Below are positions 30,140 through 38,395 of a DNA stretch of 64,000 nt, piece by piece; within the stretch, counting starts at the first letter, position 1, and each line of letters opens with the position of its first letter. The stretch is taken from positions 2,790,001 through 2,854,000 of the forward strand of contig NZ_CP058348.1 in the NCBI RefSeq assembly GCF_013752535.1, given 5' to 3'. This stretch comes from Bdellovibrio sp. KM01 (GTDB taxonomy: Bacteria; Bdellovibrionota; Bdellovibrionia; Bdellovibrionales; Bdellovibrionaceae). The position numbers were made by a program, and so were the translations under genes. Under the pieces are notes generated by a model that saw only the letters and a list, made by a program, of their open reading frames with translations, was not told the origin of the DNA and searched no databases.

Positions 30140-31738
30140 TTAGTTGGCTTCGGCGATTGGGATGTGGATTCTTGTTCCGACCATCAAGCTGGCTGGGTTG
30201 CGAAGCTTTTTGTTGTTCTGTTTTAGCTGGCTTACTGACACGTTGTATTTGGCAGCGATTTCAGTCAGGTTGTCGCCCTTACGGACTACGTGTACCTTGC
30301 TTTTGGCTACCTCCCGGGCAGAGCTGCTATTGTCTCCGCCTGGAATTTTAAGTTTCATGCCCAATTTCAATTTGCTTTTGCGTTTGATGTTGTTGGCTCT
30401 TTGCAGCTCAGCGACGCTTGTTGAGTATCGTTGTGCGATAGAGAACAAAGAGTCACCAGATTGAACCACATAAAAACGGCCACCAGTTAATTCTGCGGCT
30501 GCAGTTTCAACTGATTTTTCTGGAGCTGGTTTTGCGTTGGCTTTCGCAGCTACAGTGCTGTTGTTTTTGCGGTCAGAGCGATCACGAAGCGGAGTGCGAT
30601 CTGGAACGTAGATCGTGCGACCTACTGTTAAACGTGACTTTCTTGGCAAATCATTTAGGTCGCGAAGGTAAGCCACAGAAGTTCTGTACTTACGAGCGAT
30701 AGATTTCAAGTTGTCACCTTTACGGATTTTATAAGTTTGCGTGTCGCCGCTGTCAGCGATGAATTTCACGTCAGTTACGAAAGATTCCGTTGCAGCAACA
30801 GTTGCCGTCTCTGTCGTGCCCGGTGGGATACGAAGGATCAACTCGTTGCCTTTAAGGATCGCCACTTCACCTTTGAACTTAGGATTCAATGCTTTGAAGT
30901 CCTCGTAGTTCAAGTTTAGTTTTTCAGCCATTTGGCGCATGTTCACTGGTTGTTTTACTGTGATGTGATCGAACTCGATCGGTGGAAGATAATCGATATC
31001 TTCGAAACCATACTTAGCTGGATCTTTTGCGATCAACTTTGCTGCGATGAATTTCGGCACATAGTTGATCGTTTCTTTAGGCAGGCGGTTTTTGCGCGCA
31101 AGTTCCCAGAAATCACGCGTGTAGTGATTCATCACTTCGCGTTTTACGCGGTTTTCACCCACGTTGTAGGATGCCATTGCCAAATACCAAGAACCGAATA
31201 CGGAATAAAGACCTTTGAAGTATTCTGCTGCTGCTTGAGTAGCGAACACAGGGTCACGACGTTCATCGACGAATGGATTGATTTCCAAACCATAACGTTT
31301 ACCCGTTCCACGAATGAACTGCCAGTATCCGACAGCTGCTGCGTGTGAGGTTGCTTGCGAACTGAAACCTGATTCGATCAATGCGATATAGAAAATATCT
31401 TCAGGCAAACCGTTGTCACGCAACACTTTCTTCATCAGCTTTTCATAGCGTGAAGAACGCGCCAAATATCTTTCCATGTGCTCGCGACCGCGGCCTTGGA
31501 AATACGTGATCCATTTTTCAACCAACGGATTGATTTCTGTAGGGATAACATCCAACTCTTGGTCTACGACCTTGGGACCCTCAGGATCAGACAAACGGAA
31601 CGAGCCGATGTCTTTGATTTCAGAAGCAGGCTCGTTGCCCGCGTTCCCTGTTGCCTTTTCGCCATTTGCATTCATTTCCTTATGAACGCAACCCGAAAGC
31701 AGGCCCAGGACTATACTTAATGTAACTAGTCTCCTCAT
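30140..31738 (-). CDS. mltD: MltD-like lytic transglycosylase lipoprotein with LysM
   Basis: A 532-residue lipoprotein (lipobox LSGC at residues 14-17) that cleaves peptidoglycan glycan strands to 1,6-anhydro products. The transglycosylase domain (about 95-250) shows the catalytic Glu in ALIESGFSSQA, then AVGYWQFIRGTGKRYGL and MASYNVGENRV. After it are a degenerate LysM-like segment and three LysM repeats (YKIRKGDNLKSIARKY, YVVQSGDSLFSIAQRY, VHVVRKGDNLTEIAAKY), the last at the very C-terminus. Domain order matches MltD. It may act in wall remodelling or in entry to prey. It is transcribed towards its own terminator, 62 bases below the Slt-like gene's stop. Confidence 0.92.
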   Translation of the reverse strand: MRRLVTLSIVLGLLSGCVHKEMNANGEKATGNAGNEPASEIKDIGSFRLSDPEGPKVVDQELDVIPTEINPLVEKWITYFQGRGREHMERYLARSSRYEKLMKKVLRDNGLPEDIFYIALIESGFSSQATSHAAAVGYWQFIRGTGKRYGLEINPFVDERRDPVFATQAAAEYFKGLYSVFGSWYLAMASYNVGENRVKREVMNHYTRDFWELARKNRLPKETINYVPKFIAAKLIAKDPAKYGFEDIDYLPPIEFDHITVKQPVNMRQMAEKLNLNYEDFKALNPKFKGEVAILKGNELILRIPPGTTETATVAATESFVTDVKFIADSGDTQTYKIRKGDNLKSIARKYRTSVAYLRDLNDLPRKSRLTVGRTIYVPDRTPLRDRSDRKNNSTVAAKANAKPAPEKSVETAAAELTGGRFYVVQSGDSLFSIAQRYSTSVAELQRANNIKRKSKLKLGMKLKIPGGDNSSSAREVAKSKVHVVRKGDNLTEIAAKYNVSVSQLKQNNKKLRNPASLMVGTRIHIPIAEAN

Positions 31739-31800
31739 GAGTCCTCCGAACAGCTTTCAGGCTACAAAAATCGAAGGACTTTTACAATAAAACAACGTAC

Positions 31801-34038
31801 TTATTTTGCCTTTTTAGTAAGCAAGTCTTGCCAAATGATTGGCGGAACGGTGTAGGACTCCTTACCAATAGTCTGATAAAGCAGAGTATTTCTTAGAATC
31901 GCTTTCACATAAAAGCTCGTCTCATTCCACGGCAACTCATCCACCCAGATCTCCGCCTCGGGAGTGGATCCTGGCTCTGTCATCGCCGAAGAAACTTCGG
32001 GACGTGCTTCGATCCATTTTTTCAAACGATAGGGTCCTGCGTTATATGCTGCGAGTGCAAATGGCACACTTTGCGAGAACTGGCCCAACATCTGGGAAAC
32101 ATAGAACGAGCCCATAGGAATATTCACTTCGGGTCGGAACATATCTTCTGGCACTTCCACTTTCATTCCCAAACGTTTCGCAGTGTCTTGCGCTGTCGGA
32201 GGAATCATCTGCATCAAGCCCAACGCATTTGATGTGGAAATCGCCTTCATATTGAAACCACTCTCTTGACGAGTCAGGCTTCGCAGCAGAATCACATCGA
32301 TGCCATAACGATCTGATTCTTTCTTGTAAAGACTGGTGAAGACTTCTGGATATCCGATTTTCAAGAATTTTTCCTGGCGTAAACGCGGATCATTTTCCAG
32401 GGCATCATTCACGAAACGGATCGCTGTAAAGTACTGCCCTCGCTGGGAAAGTTTTTCGGCCAAGGCAACTTTCAACGTTGGATCTTTCATCGGAGGCAAA
32501 TCAGAAAGTTCTGCCTGAGCTTCGCTGACCCACCCCGCCTGCGACAAGGCGACAAAACGGTCCCAAGATTTTTTCTGAGTTCCCGCAAGATAAAAGGAAT
32601 CTGCAAGCGCAAGATTTTTATCAGTTACTTCTGGCCAAGTTAATTTTCCATTTTGATTTTCAGCACGCAAGCGCAAGCCATAATAAGAGAATGGATATTT
32701 TTCGATCAAAGCCAGAGACGCTTTATCTGCGCGGTCTTTACTAAATTGCTGAAGCGATCGTACCAACCAGTACTGTGCATTCAGATCATAACGATCTTTG
32801 CCTTGCTGAACCAAGCGCTCAAGCAGTGCAGCTGCTGTCGTGAAATCTTGCTTGCGATAGTAAATTAAGCTTGAGCGGAACAGAGCTTCGGAAGATTCGT
32901 CTGAACCATTGGCCATGACGATCAATTTATTATAAAGATCGAGTGCTTTATCGTACTCACCCAAAAAGTGCGCAGAACGAGATGCCACCCATAGGGAGCT
33001 CACGATCGACGATGATTGATGGTTTTTATCGTAAGCCTTTTGCGCAAGCACCAGACTGGAAGCCCACTCCCCTTTGCGGTGCAGATTTTGCGCCCATTCC
33101 AACAATCGTGAAGCATCAGCCTGAGACATTTCCACCAGGGCTTTTTCAGCAACCATTTTATCGCTGATGGAATTATAGATTTCCAAAGGCTTGTCTTTCA
33201 GACGGCGAGCCGCGCGACCACCTGGAAATTGATTTAACAAACTGATTGTATCTTTTAGGGCTGGAATTAAATCATTTTGTTTTAAAGACTGACGAATGCG
33301 CTCTTCAAGTTTTCCATCCTCGCCGATGGCTTCCACTTGCACAGGTACAGCGGCTTTCGCAGACTGATTGCGGGCTTTGGCCAAAAACTCTAACTTTTCG
33401 GTCAGATATTTTGAATCCTTCATGCTTTGCGCTTCTTCGTACAAGAACTGCGCTTGAACGTAGTCATTTGAGTTCAACGCAAAATCACCCAGCATTTGAT
33501 AACACTGAGATTTCTGTTCGCGGTTTAATTTGGAGCCATTGTCCAATAGCTTTTCTATGCGGGACTCGATTTTACGATTTTTAAGTTTTGCCTGGGCATC
33601 AAGATAGCTTAGCTCCTGGCTTACCCACATATTCCACAAATCTTGTGACCAAGGGCCTTCATCAAATAGGTCCCAGGATTTTGCAATCGCCGTCAATACG
33701 CGATCTTCCTGACCGGAGCTGGTTTTCTTTTGCTGAGCTTTGTCCAGACAGTGCAACCACACTTGACCAACCCAACCCTTAAGTTCTTTTTGTGCCGCGA
33801 ACACTTTCGGTGAAAGATTCAAACATTCGTTCCAACGGCCGTTGATTTCATGACCCTTCAGCTGAGCCAGTGCCGGAAGCTTGGCGATTTTTTTTGCATC
33901 CATATCATAAAGGTCCACATAACCCGTGCCTTTAAGATCACGATTGATATCGATTTTACGAACGACAGAGGCCGGCGCCGCAGGAGCCGCCGTGGCACTA
34001 GTCACCAAAAGTTTTAATAACAGAGACATTCCAGACAT
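31801..34038 (-). CDS. Slt-like lytic transglycosylase with TPR-like superhelix
   Basis: A 745-residue exported protein. A short N-terminal segment (LLLKLLVTSATAAPAAPA) looks like a signal peptide. About 400 residues of helical repeats follow (TPR-like, e.g. ALDLYNKLIVMANGSDESSEALFRSS), as in Slt70. The C-terminal SLT domain has the catalytic Glu in LTRQESGFNMKAIS, then GLMQMIPPTAQDTA and AAYNAGPYRLKKW. The start overlaps the stop of the upstream glycosyltransferase gene (TAATG), with GGAG upstream, so the two are coupled. Confidence 0.9.
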   Translation of the reverse strand: MSGMSLLLKLLVTSATAAPAAPASVVRKIDINRDLKGTGYVDLYDMDAKKIAKLPALAQLKGHEINGRWNECLNLSPKVFAAQKELKGWVGQVWLHCLDKAQQKKTSSGQEDRVLTAIAKSWDLFDEGPWSQDLWNMWVSQELSYLDAQAKLKNRKIESRIEKLLDNGSKLNREQKSQCYQMLGDFALNSNDYVQAQFLYEEAQSMKDSKYLTEKLEFLAKARNQSAKAAVPVQVEAIGEDGKLEERIRQSLKQNDLIPALKDTISLLNQFPGGRAARRLKDKPLEIYNSISDKMVAEKALVEMSQADASRLLEWAQNLHRKGEWASSLVLAQKAYDKNHQSSSIVSSLWVASRSAHFLGEYDKALDLYNKLIVMANGSDESSEALFRSSLIYYRKQDFTTAAALLERLVQQGKDRYDLNAQYWLVRSLQQFSKDRADKASLALIEKYPFSYYGLRLRAENQNGKLTWPEVTDKNLALADSFYLAGTQKKSWDRFVALSQAGWVSEAQAELSDLPPMKDPTLKVALAEKLSQRGQYFTAIRFVNDALENDPRLRQEKFLKIGYPEVFTSLYKKESDRYGIDVILLRSLTRQESGFNMKAISTSNALGLMQMIPPTAQDTAKRLGMKVEVPEDMFRPEVNIPMGSFYVSQMLGQFSQSVPFALAAYNAGPYRLKKWIEARPEVSSAMTEPGSTPEAEIWVDELPWNETSFYVKAILRNTLLYQTIGKESYTVPPIIWQDLLTKKAK

Positions 34039-35549
34039 TACTCTTTCTCCTTTGCAGGACCGACAACTTGAAACGCTCCTGTATAAAGCTCACCGAAAAG
34101 ACTTTTCTTTAGATACACCACGGAATATTCACGCTGCTGACGAAGCATAATACGTATTTTCATGAATTGTTCTGTGAGCTGGCTTTCCACATTGGCTTCG
34201 CCAGCCGTATCACAATAATAAAGCCAAGCATCAGGAACGGCGCGATCCGCGCACAGATCCCAATGAGTTTTGAACGATCTGTAAATCCACGGGAATGGCC
34301 ACTGTTCTTTCATTCCGATCTGCACCGACTCGGTTAAAAGATTCGGATGATCCTTGGCCACTTGCAAAATCAAATTCTGCAAATCCTTCATCTCATATGT
34401 CGAATTCACATAGATATACGGGTGATTCAAATCGATGGGCTGTGAATAGACCGAACGCCAGTCACTGCGAAGGCTGCCCAAGGTTCCGACCAACACGATG
34501 GAACCAAAAAGATATCCCCGCCAGTCACGACGCGCGAGAATTTTTTCAGCATACAATGCCAAAACGAAATAAAAACCCCAAACCAAAGAAAGAATGCACC
34601 ACACGGTTTTATAAGGGATCCAGGAATAGACAAACAGCTGGAACAAAGAGAACGCCGAAACCATGCGCAGGCGTGCATCTTTCGTGAAAAGTCCCACGAA
34701 AGCCATTCCCACACCGAACAGCACCATAGGCTCAGCATCTGCGAGGACCTTCACCCAATAAAGGAATTCTTTGTTGTGACCTGTTTCGCCCACGCCGGTT
34801 TTCATCCACGGCAAAAAGGCTTTAATGAAATCAAACAACCCAGGCCAATTACGTAAGAATCCTGTGAATAACAAAACAAAAGAAATCAATAATGCCACAA
34901 CCATATAGGTTAAACGGTGTGACCACGCGGCTTTAATTTTTTCAAAATTAAAATACTGGCGAATCACAGCCGGGCCCGCAAACACCAACCCCACAACCCA
35001 TGAAGCCAAAGTGATCGCGAAAGTTTCTTTTAACGTCGCCATGCCCACAACGCCTGTCAAAAGCAGTCCTAAGGATGTGCCGTCAAATTTTTCGGTCCAA
35101 CGAAGCATGCCTAAAGCAAATAGCAATTGAAAAAACACAAAGGGCATCTCATGGATGCCTGACCGTCCATAAAACAAAAATGCGGGGCTGAAAAACAAGA
35201 AGAACAGCATTGACCAGCGCACAGCTCGCGAACGAATCAGGGCGAAGCTGAAAAGCATGACGCTAAATACAGAGAACACTGCTGGAACAGCGCGCAGAAT
35301 CTCAACACTGTGTCCCCAGATCGCGGTGAATGCCCGCAAAAGATAAAAATACAGCGGACCATGATAGTTGGTGGGGTCATATTTGTAGAAACCATTGATT
35401 TTCATCTGCAAAACGAACCAGCCGTTGATGCCTTCATCAAAATGCAGGGGCTTATTGGTCAATAAATAAAAACGGCTAAACACCGTCAAAAGAAGAATGA
35501 CAAGCCAAATGATGTATTTCTGGATTTGAGTGACGCGAATCGATTTCAT
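34038..35549 (-). CDS. GT39/TIGR03663-like membrane glycosyltransferase
   Basis: A 503-residue polytopic membrane protein with about 10-12 hydrophobic helices. The first loop reads FDEGINGWFVLQMKINGFYKYDPTNYHGPLYFYL, close to the DE...YDP..HGP pattern of dolichyl-phosphate-mannose-type transferases and the TIGR03663 family. A soluble C-terminal domain of about 110 residues follows. It should use a lipid-linked sugar to glycosylate an envelope acceptor; donor and acceptor are unknown. I chose the ATG at 35549. Its stop overlaps the start of the Slt-like gene. Divergent from a GT2-like gene only 17 bases away. Confidence 0.82.
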   Translation of the reverse strand: MKSIRVTQIQKYIIWLVILLLTVFSRFYLLTNKPLHFDEGINGWFVLQMKINGFYKYDPTNYHGPLYFYLLRAFTAIWGHSVEILRAVPAVFSVFSVMLFSFALIRSRAVRWSMLFFLFFSPAFLFYGRSGIHEMPFVFFQLLFALGMLRWTEKFDGTSLGLLLTGVVGMATLKETFAITLASWVVGLVFAGPAVIRQYFNFEKIKAAWSHRLTYMVVALLISFVLLFTGFLRNWPGLFDFIKAFLPWMKTGVGETGHNKEFLYWVKVLADAEPMVLFGVGMAFVGLFTKDARLRMVSAFSLFQLFVYSWIPYKTVWCILSLVWGFYFVLALYAEKILARRDWRGYLFGSIVLVGTLGSLRSDWRSVYSQPIDLNHPYIYVNSTYEMKDLQNLILQVAKDHPNLLTESVQIGMKEQWPFPWIYRSFKTHWDLCADRAVPDAWLYYCDTAGEANVESQLTEQFMKIRIMLRQQREYSVVYLKKSLFGELYTGAFQVVGPAKEKE

Positions 35550-35566
35550 TGGTATTAATCGTAAAG

Positions 35567-36310
35567 ATGGAATCCTCAGAGTCAACCCCTCACTGCTCTC
35601 TCTTGGTATATCTGAACAAAGATGCGGACGTTATCCCTTCTTTTCTTCAGGATCTGCGCACGTTCTTTCAAAAATTTCCTATGCAGTACGAGTTGATTAC
35701 CCTTGTGGAGCAAGGCGCCGATAAAACTTTTGAAGTGCTTAATTTACAGGCTGCGAATTCAAACTTTAATGAAACACTGAGCGTCCATAAAAACGATCGC
35801 AAGAAAGGACGCGCACTGAGCCTTTATCAAGGCATGGAGTTGGCACGGGCACCTTATGTAATGATATTAGACTCGGAATTGGCTTCGCCTTTTGGAGATG
35901 TTTTCAAATTATGGCAGCATCTGGTCGCTGAAGACAAAGTCGACGTGTGCTGGGGCGATCGTTACCGCAAAAAAGAAAATCCATTTCTCCGTGGTGAATC
36001 ACCGCGCGCAAAAACAGAAATCCTGTTCAACAATATTCTGCGCGAAAGATATCATAACTCTTTGCAAGACCCTTTGTGTGAAGTTATTGCCATTAAAAAA
36101 TCTGCCTGGGAAAAAATCCGCACAGAGCTGCCATTGCAAAAGCTTCGCGGATGGTATCTAACCCCGGCTTTGCATCAAAGCGCACGCTTGCAGACATTAA
36201 GTATTATTGAAATTCCGGTTTATGACTCCGGCAGATCGTCCAAGTCATATAACGTATGGAAAGAACGTTTGAATTTATTCCGGGACAGTATTTTTACGAA
36301 CCGGCAGTAA
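35567..36310 (+). CDS. GT2-like glycosyltransferase
   Basis: A 247-residue protein resembling family 2 glycosyltransferases (GT-A fold): N-terminal CSLLVYLNKDADVIPSFL, KKGRALSLYQGMELARAPYVMILDSELASP (DSE in place of the usual DxD), and GDRYRKKE near residue 135. It lacks membrane helices. I chose the ATG at 35567 (MESSESTPHCS); a start at 35549 would overlap the divergent gene's start codon. It may make the lipid-linked sugar used by the divergent GT39-type enzyme, as dolichyl-phosphate-mannose synthases do (inference). Convergent with the hydrolase gene. Confidence 0.78.
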   Translation: MESSESTPHCSLLVYLNKDADVIPSFLQDLRTFFQKFPMQYELITLVEQGADKTFEVLNLQAANSNFNETLSVHKNDRKKGRALSLYQGMELARAPYVMILDSELASPFGDVFKLWQHLVAEDKVDVCWGDRYRKKENPFLRGESPRAKTEILFNNILRERYHNSLQDPLCEVIAIKKSAWEKIRTELPLQKLRGWYLTPALHQSARLQTLSIIEIPVYDSGRSSKSYNVWKERLNLFRDSIFTNRQ

Positions 36311-37280
36311 ATTCTTCGGCCATCTTACCCAAAGCTTCATGCAAATAGTAGTCAAGCCAACGGTGGCTTCCCAACGGGGTTTTATGTTTAGAAATATAAC
36401 CCAGGTGCCCCCCGCGCCCTTCAATATGCAAAGAAATGTCTTTAGATAAATTGGCATCTCGATAGTCTTGGACCGTCACAAATGGATCATCGGCCGCGGT
36501 TAACATATACGTCGGCACATCGATATTGTGAACATAGTGAATGGCTGAACAACTTTCGTAGTAGTCTTCGCGATCGCGGAAACCCGATGCGGGCGCTGTG
36601 TAAATGCTGTCTAAATCATGAATCGTCGCCCACATAGGAATACGATACGGTTGCTCAATCAATCCAAAGCGATATTTCATATCGATGTTTTGGCGCAGTC
36701 GATGAACAAAGCGAACGTCGTAAATACGATTGAAGCCACTGCCCAGCAAACGTGCTCCCCGCCCCAAATTCAAGGGAGCATTGACCGTGATGATGCCATC
36801 GGGCTTGTGATCACCACGAAAGCCTCCGCCAAGTCCCAACACAATACAGCCACTCATCGAGTAACCGACGGCGATTTGTTTTTTGTTCGGAAATTTCTTT
36901 CTTAGCACTTTAAGAACTTCAGAAACATCCTCAGCCCGGCCGGAATGATAAGGATGTCTTGCCGCTGTCAGCCCCGGGCCCGCTCCGCGGTGATTAACCA
37001 ACACCACCGTGTGACCTAATTGGCGACAAAGGATCGCCGTTCGTTGCATGTAATCAGCTTGCATGTCTCCAGAAAGGCCATGATAAAGGCTGACCACAAG
37101 ATCCGTGTGACCCGGATGGTAATAACAAAAAAGTCGATCCCCATCAGGAAGATCGACTTCAAAATTAATCCCAGGATTTTCCAACTCAGGTGATTTTAGG
37201 AAATGCCCCCATAAAGTTTGTCCGTGACCGCTATCGGCCCAGAAGGGAGCTTCACATGAAATCAACTCTAGTCTTTGCAA
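36294..37280 (-). CDS. YheT-like alpha/beta hydrolase
   Basis: A 328-residue alpha/beta hydrolase of the YheT/ABHD1-3 type. Visible: the opening PFWADSGHGQTLWGHF, LYHGLSGDMQADYMQ (oxyanion region), VNHRGAGPGL, nucleophile elbow GYSMSG (Ser), ADDPFVT (Asp) and GGHLGYIS (His). Substrate unknown, probably an ester. The only suitable start is TTG at 37280, which has GGAG 7 bases upstream and overlaps the DUF3465 gene by 13 bases, so the pair is coupled. Its 3' end overlaps the convergent GT2-like gene by 17 bases. Confidence 0.88.
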   Translation of the reverse strand: MQRLELISCEAPFWADSGHGQTLWGHFLKSPELENPGINFEVDLPDGDRLFCYYHPGHTDLVVSLYHGLSGDMQADYMQRTAILCRQLGHTVVLVNHRGAGPGLTAARHPYHSGRAEDVSEVLKVLRKKFPNKKQIAVGYSMSGCIVLGLGGGFRGDHKPDGIITVNAPLNLGRGARLLGSGFNRIYDVRFVHRLRQNIDMKYRFGLIEQPYRIPMWATIHDLDSIYTAPASGFRDREDYYESCSAIHYVHNIDVPTYMLTAADDPFVTVQDYRDANLSKDISLHIEGRGGHLGYISKHKTPLGSHRWLDYYLHEALGKMAEEFTAGS

Positions 37281-37693
37281 TAGTAAACTCCATTTAGCAG
37301 CACATAACCGTCAGGACGGTTGCCGCGTGGATCGTGATGGAGCCAGTGAAGCAAACCACCTTGGTTTGTCCAAAGGAACATTCCCCCCATAGCGACGCGA
37401 TCACCGACTTGAACTGGAACGCGTGGGCACATATCTGAATTGTACACGGCTTGCATTGTTTTTCCATTTGAAAGTCTCACAACCCACTTTTGGTGTTGAT
37501 TGCCATTCGTGTCGTCAGGCAACACTTGGATAACTTCCATGTCTGAACCTTCAACGAAATCCACGCGTCTGTGAGATTCCATCGCACTTACGATTGCAGA
37601 ATCATTTCCGGATGCTTGGTAGTATGCATGTGCTTGGCTTGAAATTGCGGCAACTGACAAAAGAACTGAAAGTAAACGAGTCGTTAACTTCAT
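37268..37693 (-). CDS. secreted DUF3465-family protein
   Basis: A 141-residue exported protein (signal LLSVLLSVAAISSQAHA). The mature domain matches DUF3465: VEGSDMEVIQVLPDDTNGNQHQKWVVRL, CPRVPVQVGDRVAMGG, LLHWLHHDPRGNRPDGYVLLNG. It resembles an OB-like beta fold with conserved His residues. I chose the ATG at 37693 with AGAGGGGGA upstream. It is coupled to the downstream hydrolase. Role unknown; the family name is from memory of its HxxHHDP signature. Confidence 0.8.
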   Translation of the reverse strand: MKLTTRLLSVLLSVAAISSQAHAYYQASGNDSAIVSAMESHRRVDFVEGSDMEVIQVLPDDTNGNQHQKWVVRLSNGKTMQAVYNSDMCPRVPVQVGDRVAMGGMFLWTNQGGLLHWLHHDPRGNRPDGYVLLNGVYYCKD

Positions 37694-37821
37694 TTTGATC
37701 CCCCTCTGAATCGGCAACGAAGTTATCATTTGTTAGGACAAAAACAAGACAATAAATAGGCTATTTCTTTAGGGTTTTGTTAGGGCCTGGTTCGTGACCC
37801 TAATGACAAAAAGTGAAATTT

Positions 37822-38298
37822 TTACTTATACTCGACATTCTCGATCGTTACGAAAACTTCCCCAGAAGGTTTGATGAGTTTCACCTCATCTCCGAGCTTC
37901 TTTCCAAGCAAAGCTCGCGCAACCGGAGACTTCCACGAAATCTTACCAGCCTTGGGATCAAACTCATCTTCACCGACGATTTGATATGTGAGCTCTTCAC
38001 CATCTTCATTAACCAATGTCACCGTGGCGCTGAATAAAACCTTATCACCCTTCATCAATTTTGGATCCACGACTTCAGCATCTTCAATTCTTTTCGTCAG
38101 AAAATGCACACGACGGTCAATTTCACGCAGACGTTTTTTTCCATACTGATAATCAGCATTTTCAGAACGATCACCATTGCTCGCGGCCCACTGCACGATC
38201 TCCACAATCTTCGGACGCTCTCCATGCATGAGCGCCTGGTACTCGTCGCGGAGTTTGGCTAGACCTTCGGGGGTGATGTAGTTCTTGTTATTATCCAT
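37822..38298 (-). CDS. greB: transcript cleavage factor GreB-like
   Basis: A 158-residue Gre factor that rescues backtracked RNA polymerase by stimulating transcript cleavage. N-terminal coiled coil with YITPEGLAKLRDEYQAL, the acidic tip region NGDRSENADYQYGKKRLREID (Asp and Glu that enter the polymerase channel), and the C-terminal FKBP-like domain ending SPVARALLGKKLGDEV. The basic patch and YQYGKKRL favour GreB over GreA. The start is uncertain (ATG at 38298 or 38307). Divergent from the FecR operon. Confidence 0.9.
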   Translation of the reverse strand: MDNNKNYITPEGLAKLRDEYQALMHGERPKIVEIVQWAASNGDRSENADYQYGKKRLREIDRRVHFLTKRIEDAEVVDPKLMKGDKVLFSATVTLVNEDGEELTYQIVGEDEFDPKAGKISWKSPVARALLGKKLGDEVKLIKPSGEVFVTIENVEYK

Positions 38299-38395
38299 GG
38301 GTAACATACTAGACCATTTTCCGGTCACATTCCAAGTCTTTTGGACCATCAAATAAATCGAGAAATTTTCCGATAAATGTATGAGGAGGAAACAG

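Noticed and set aside
37740-37810. Terminator with stem TTAGGG/CCCTAA after greB
   Set aside because: The stem is short with a long loop, and no T-run follows on the minus strand.
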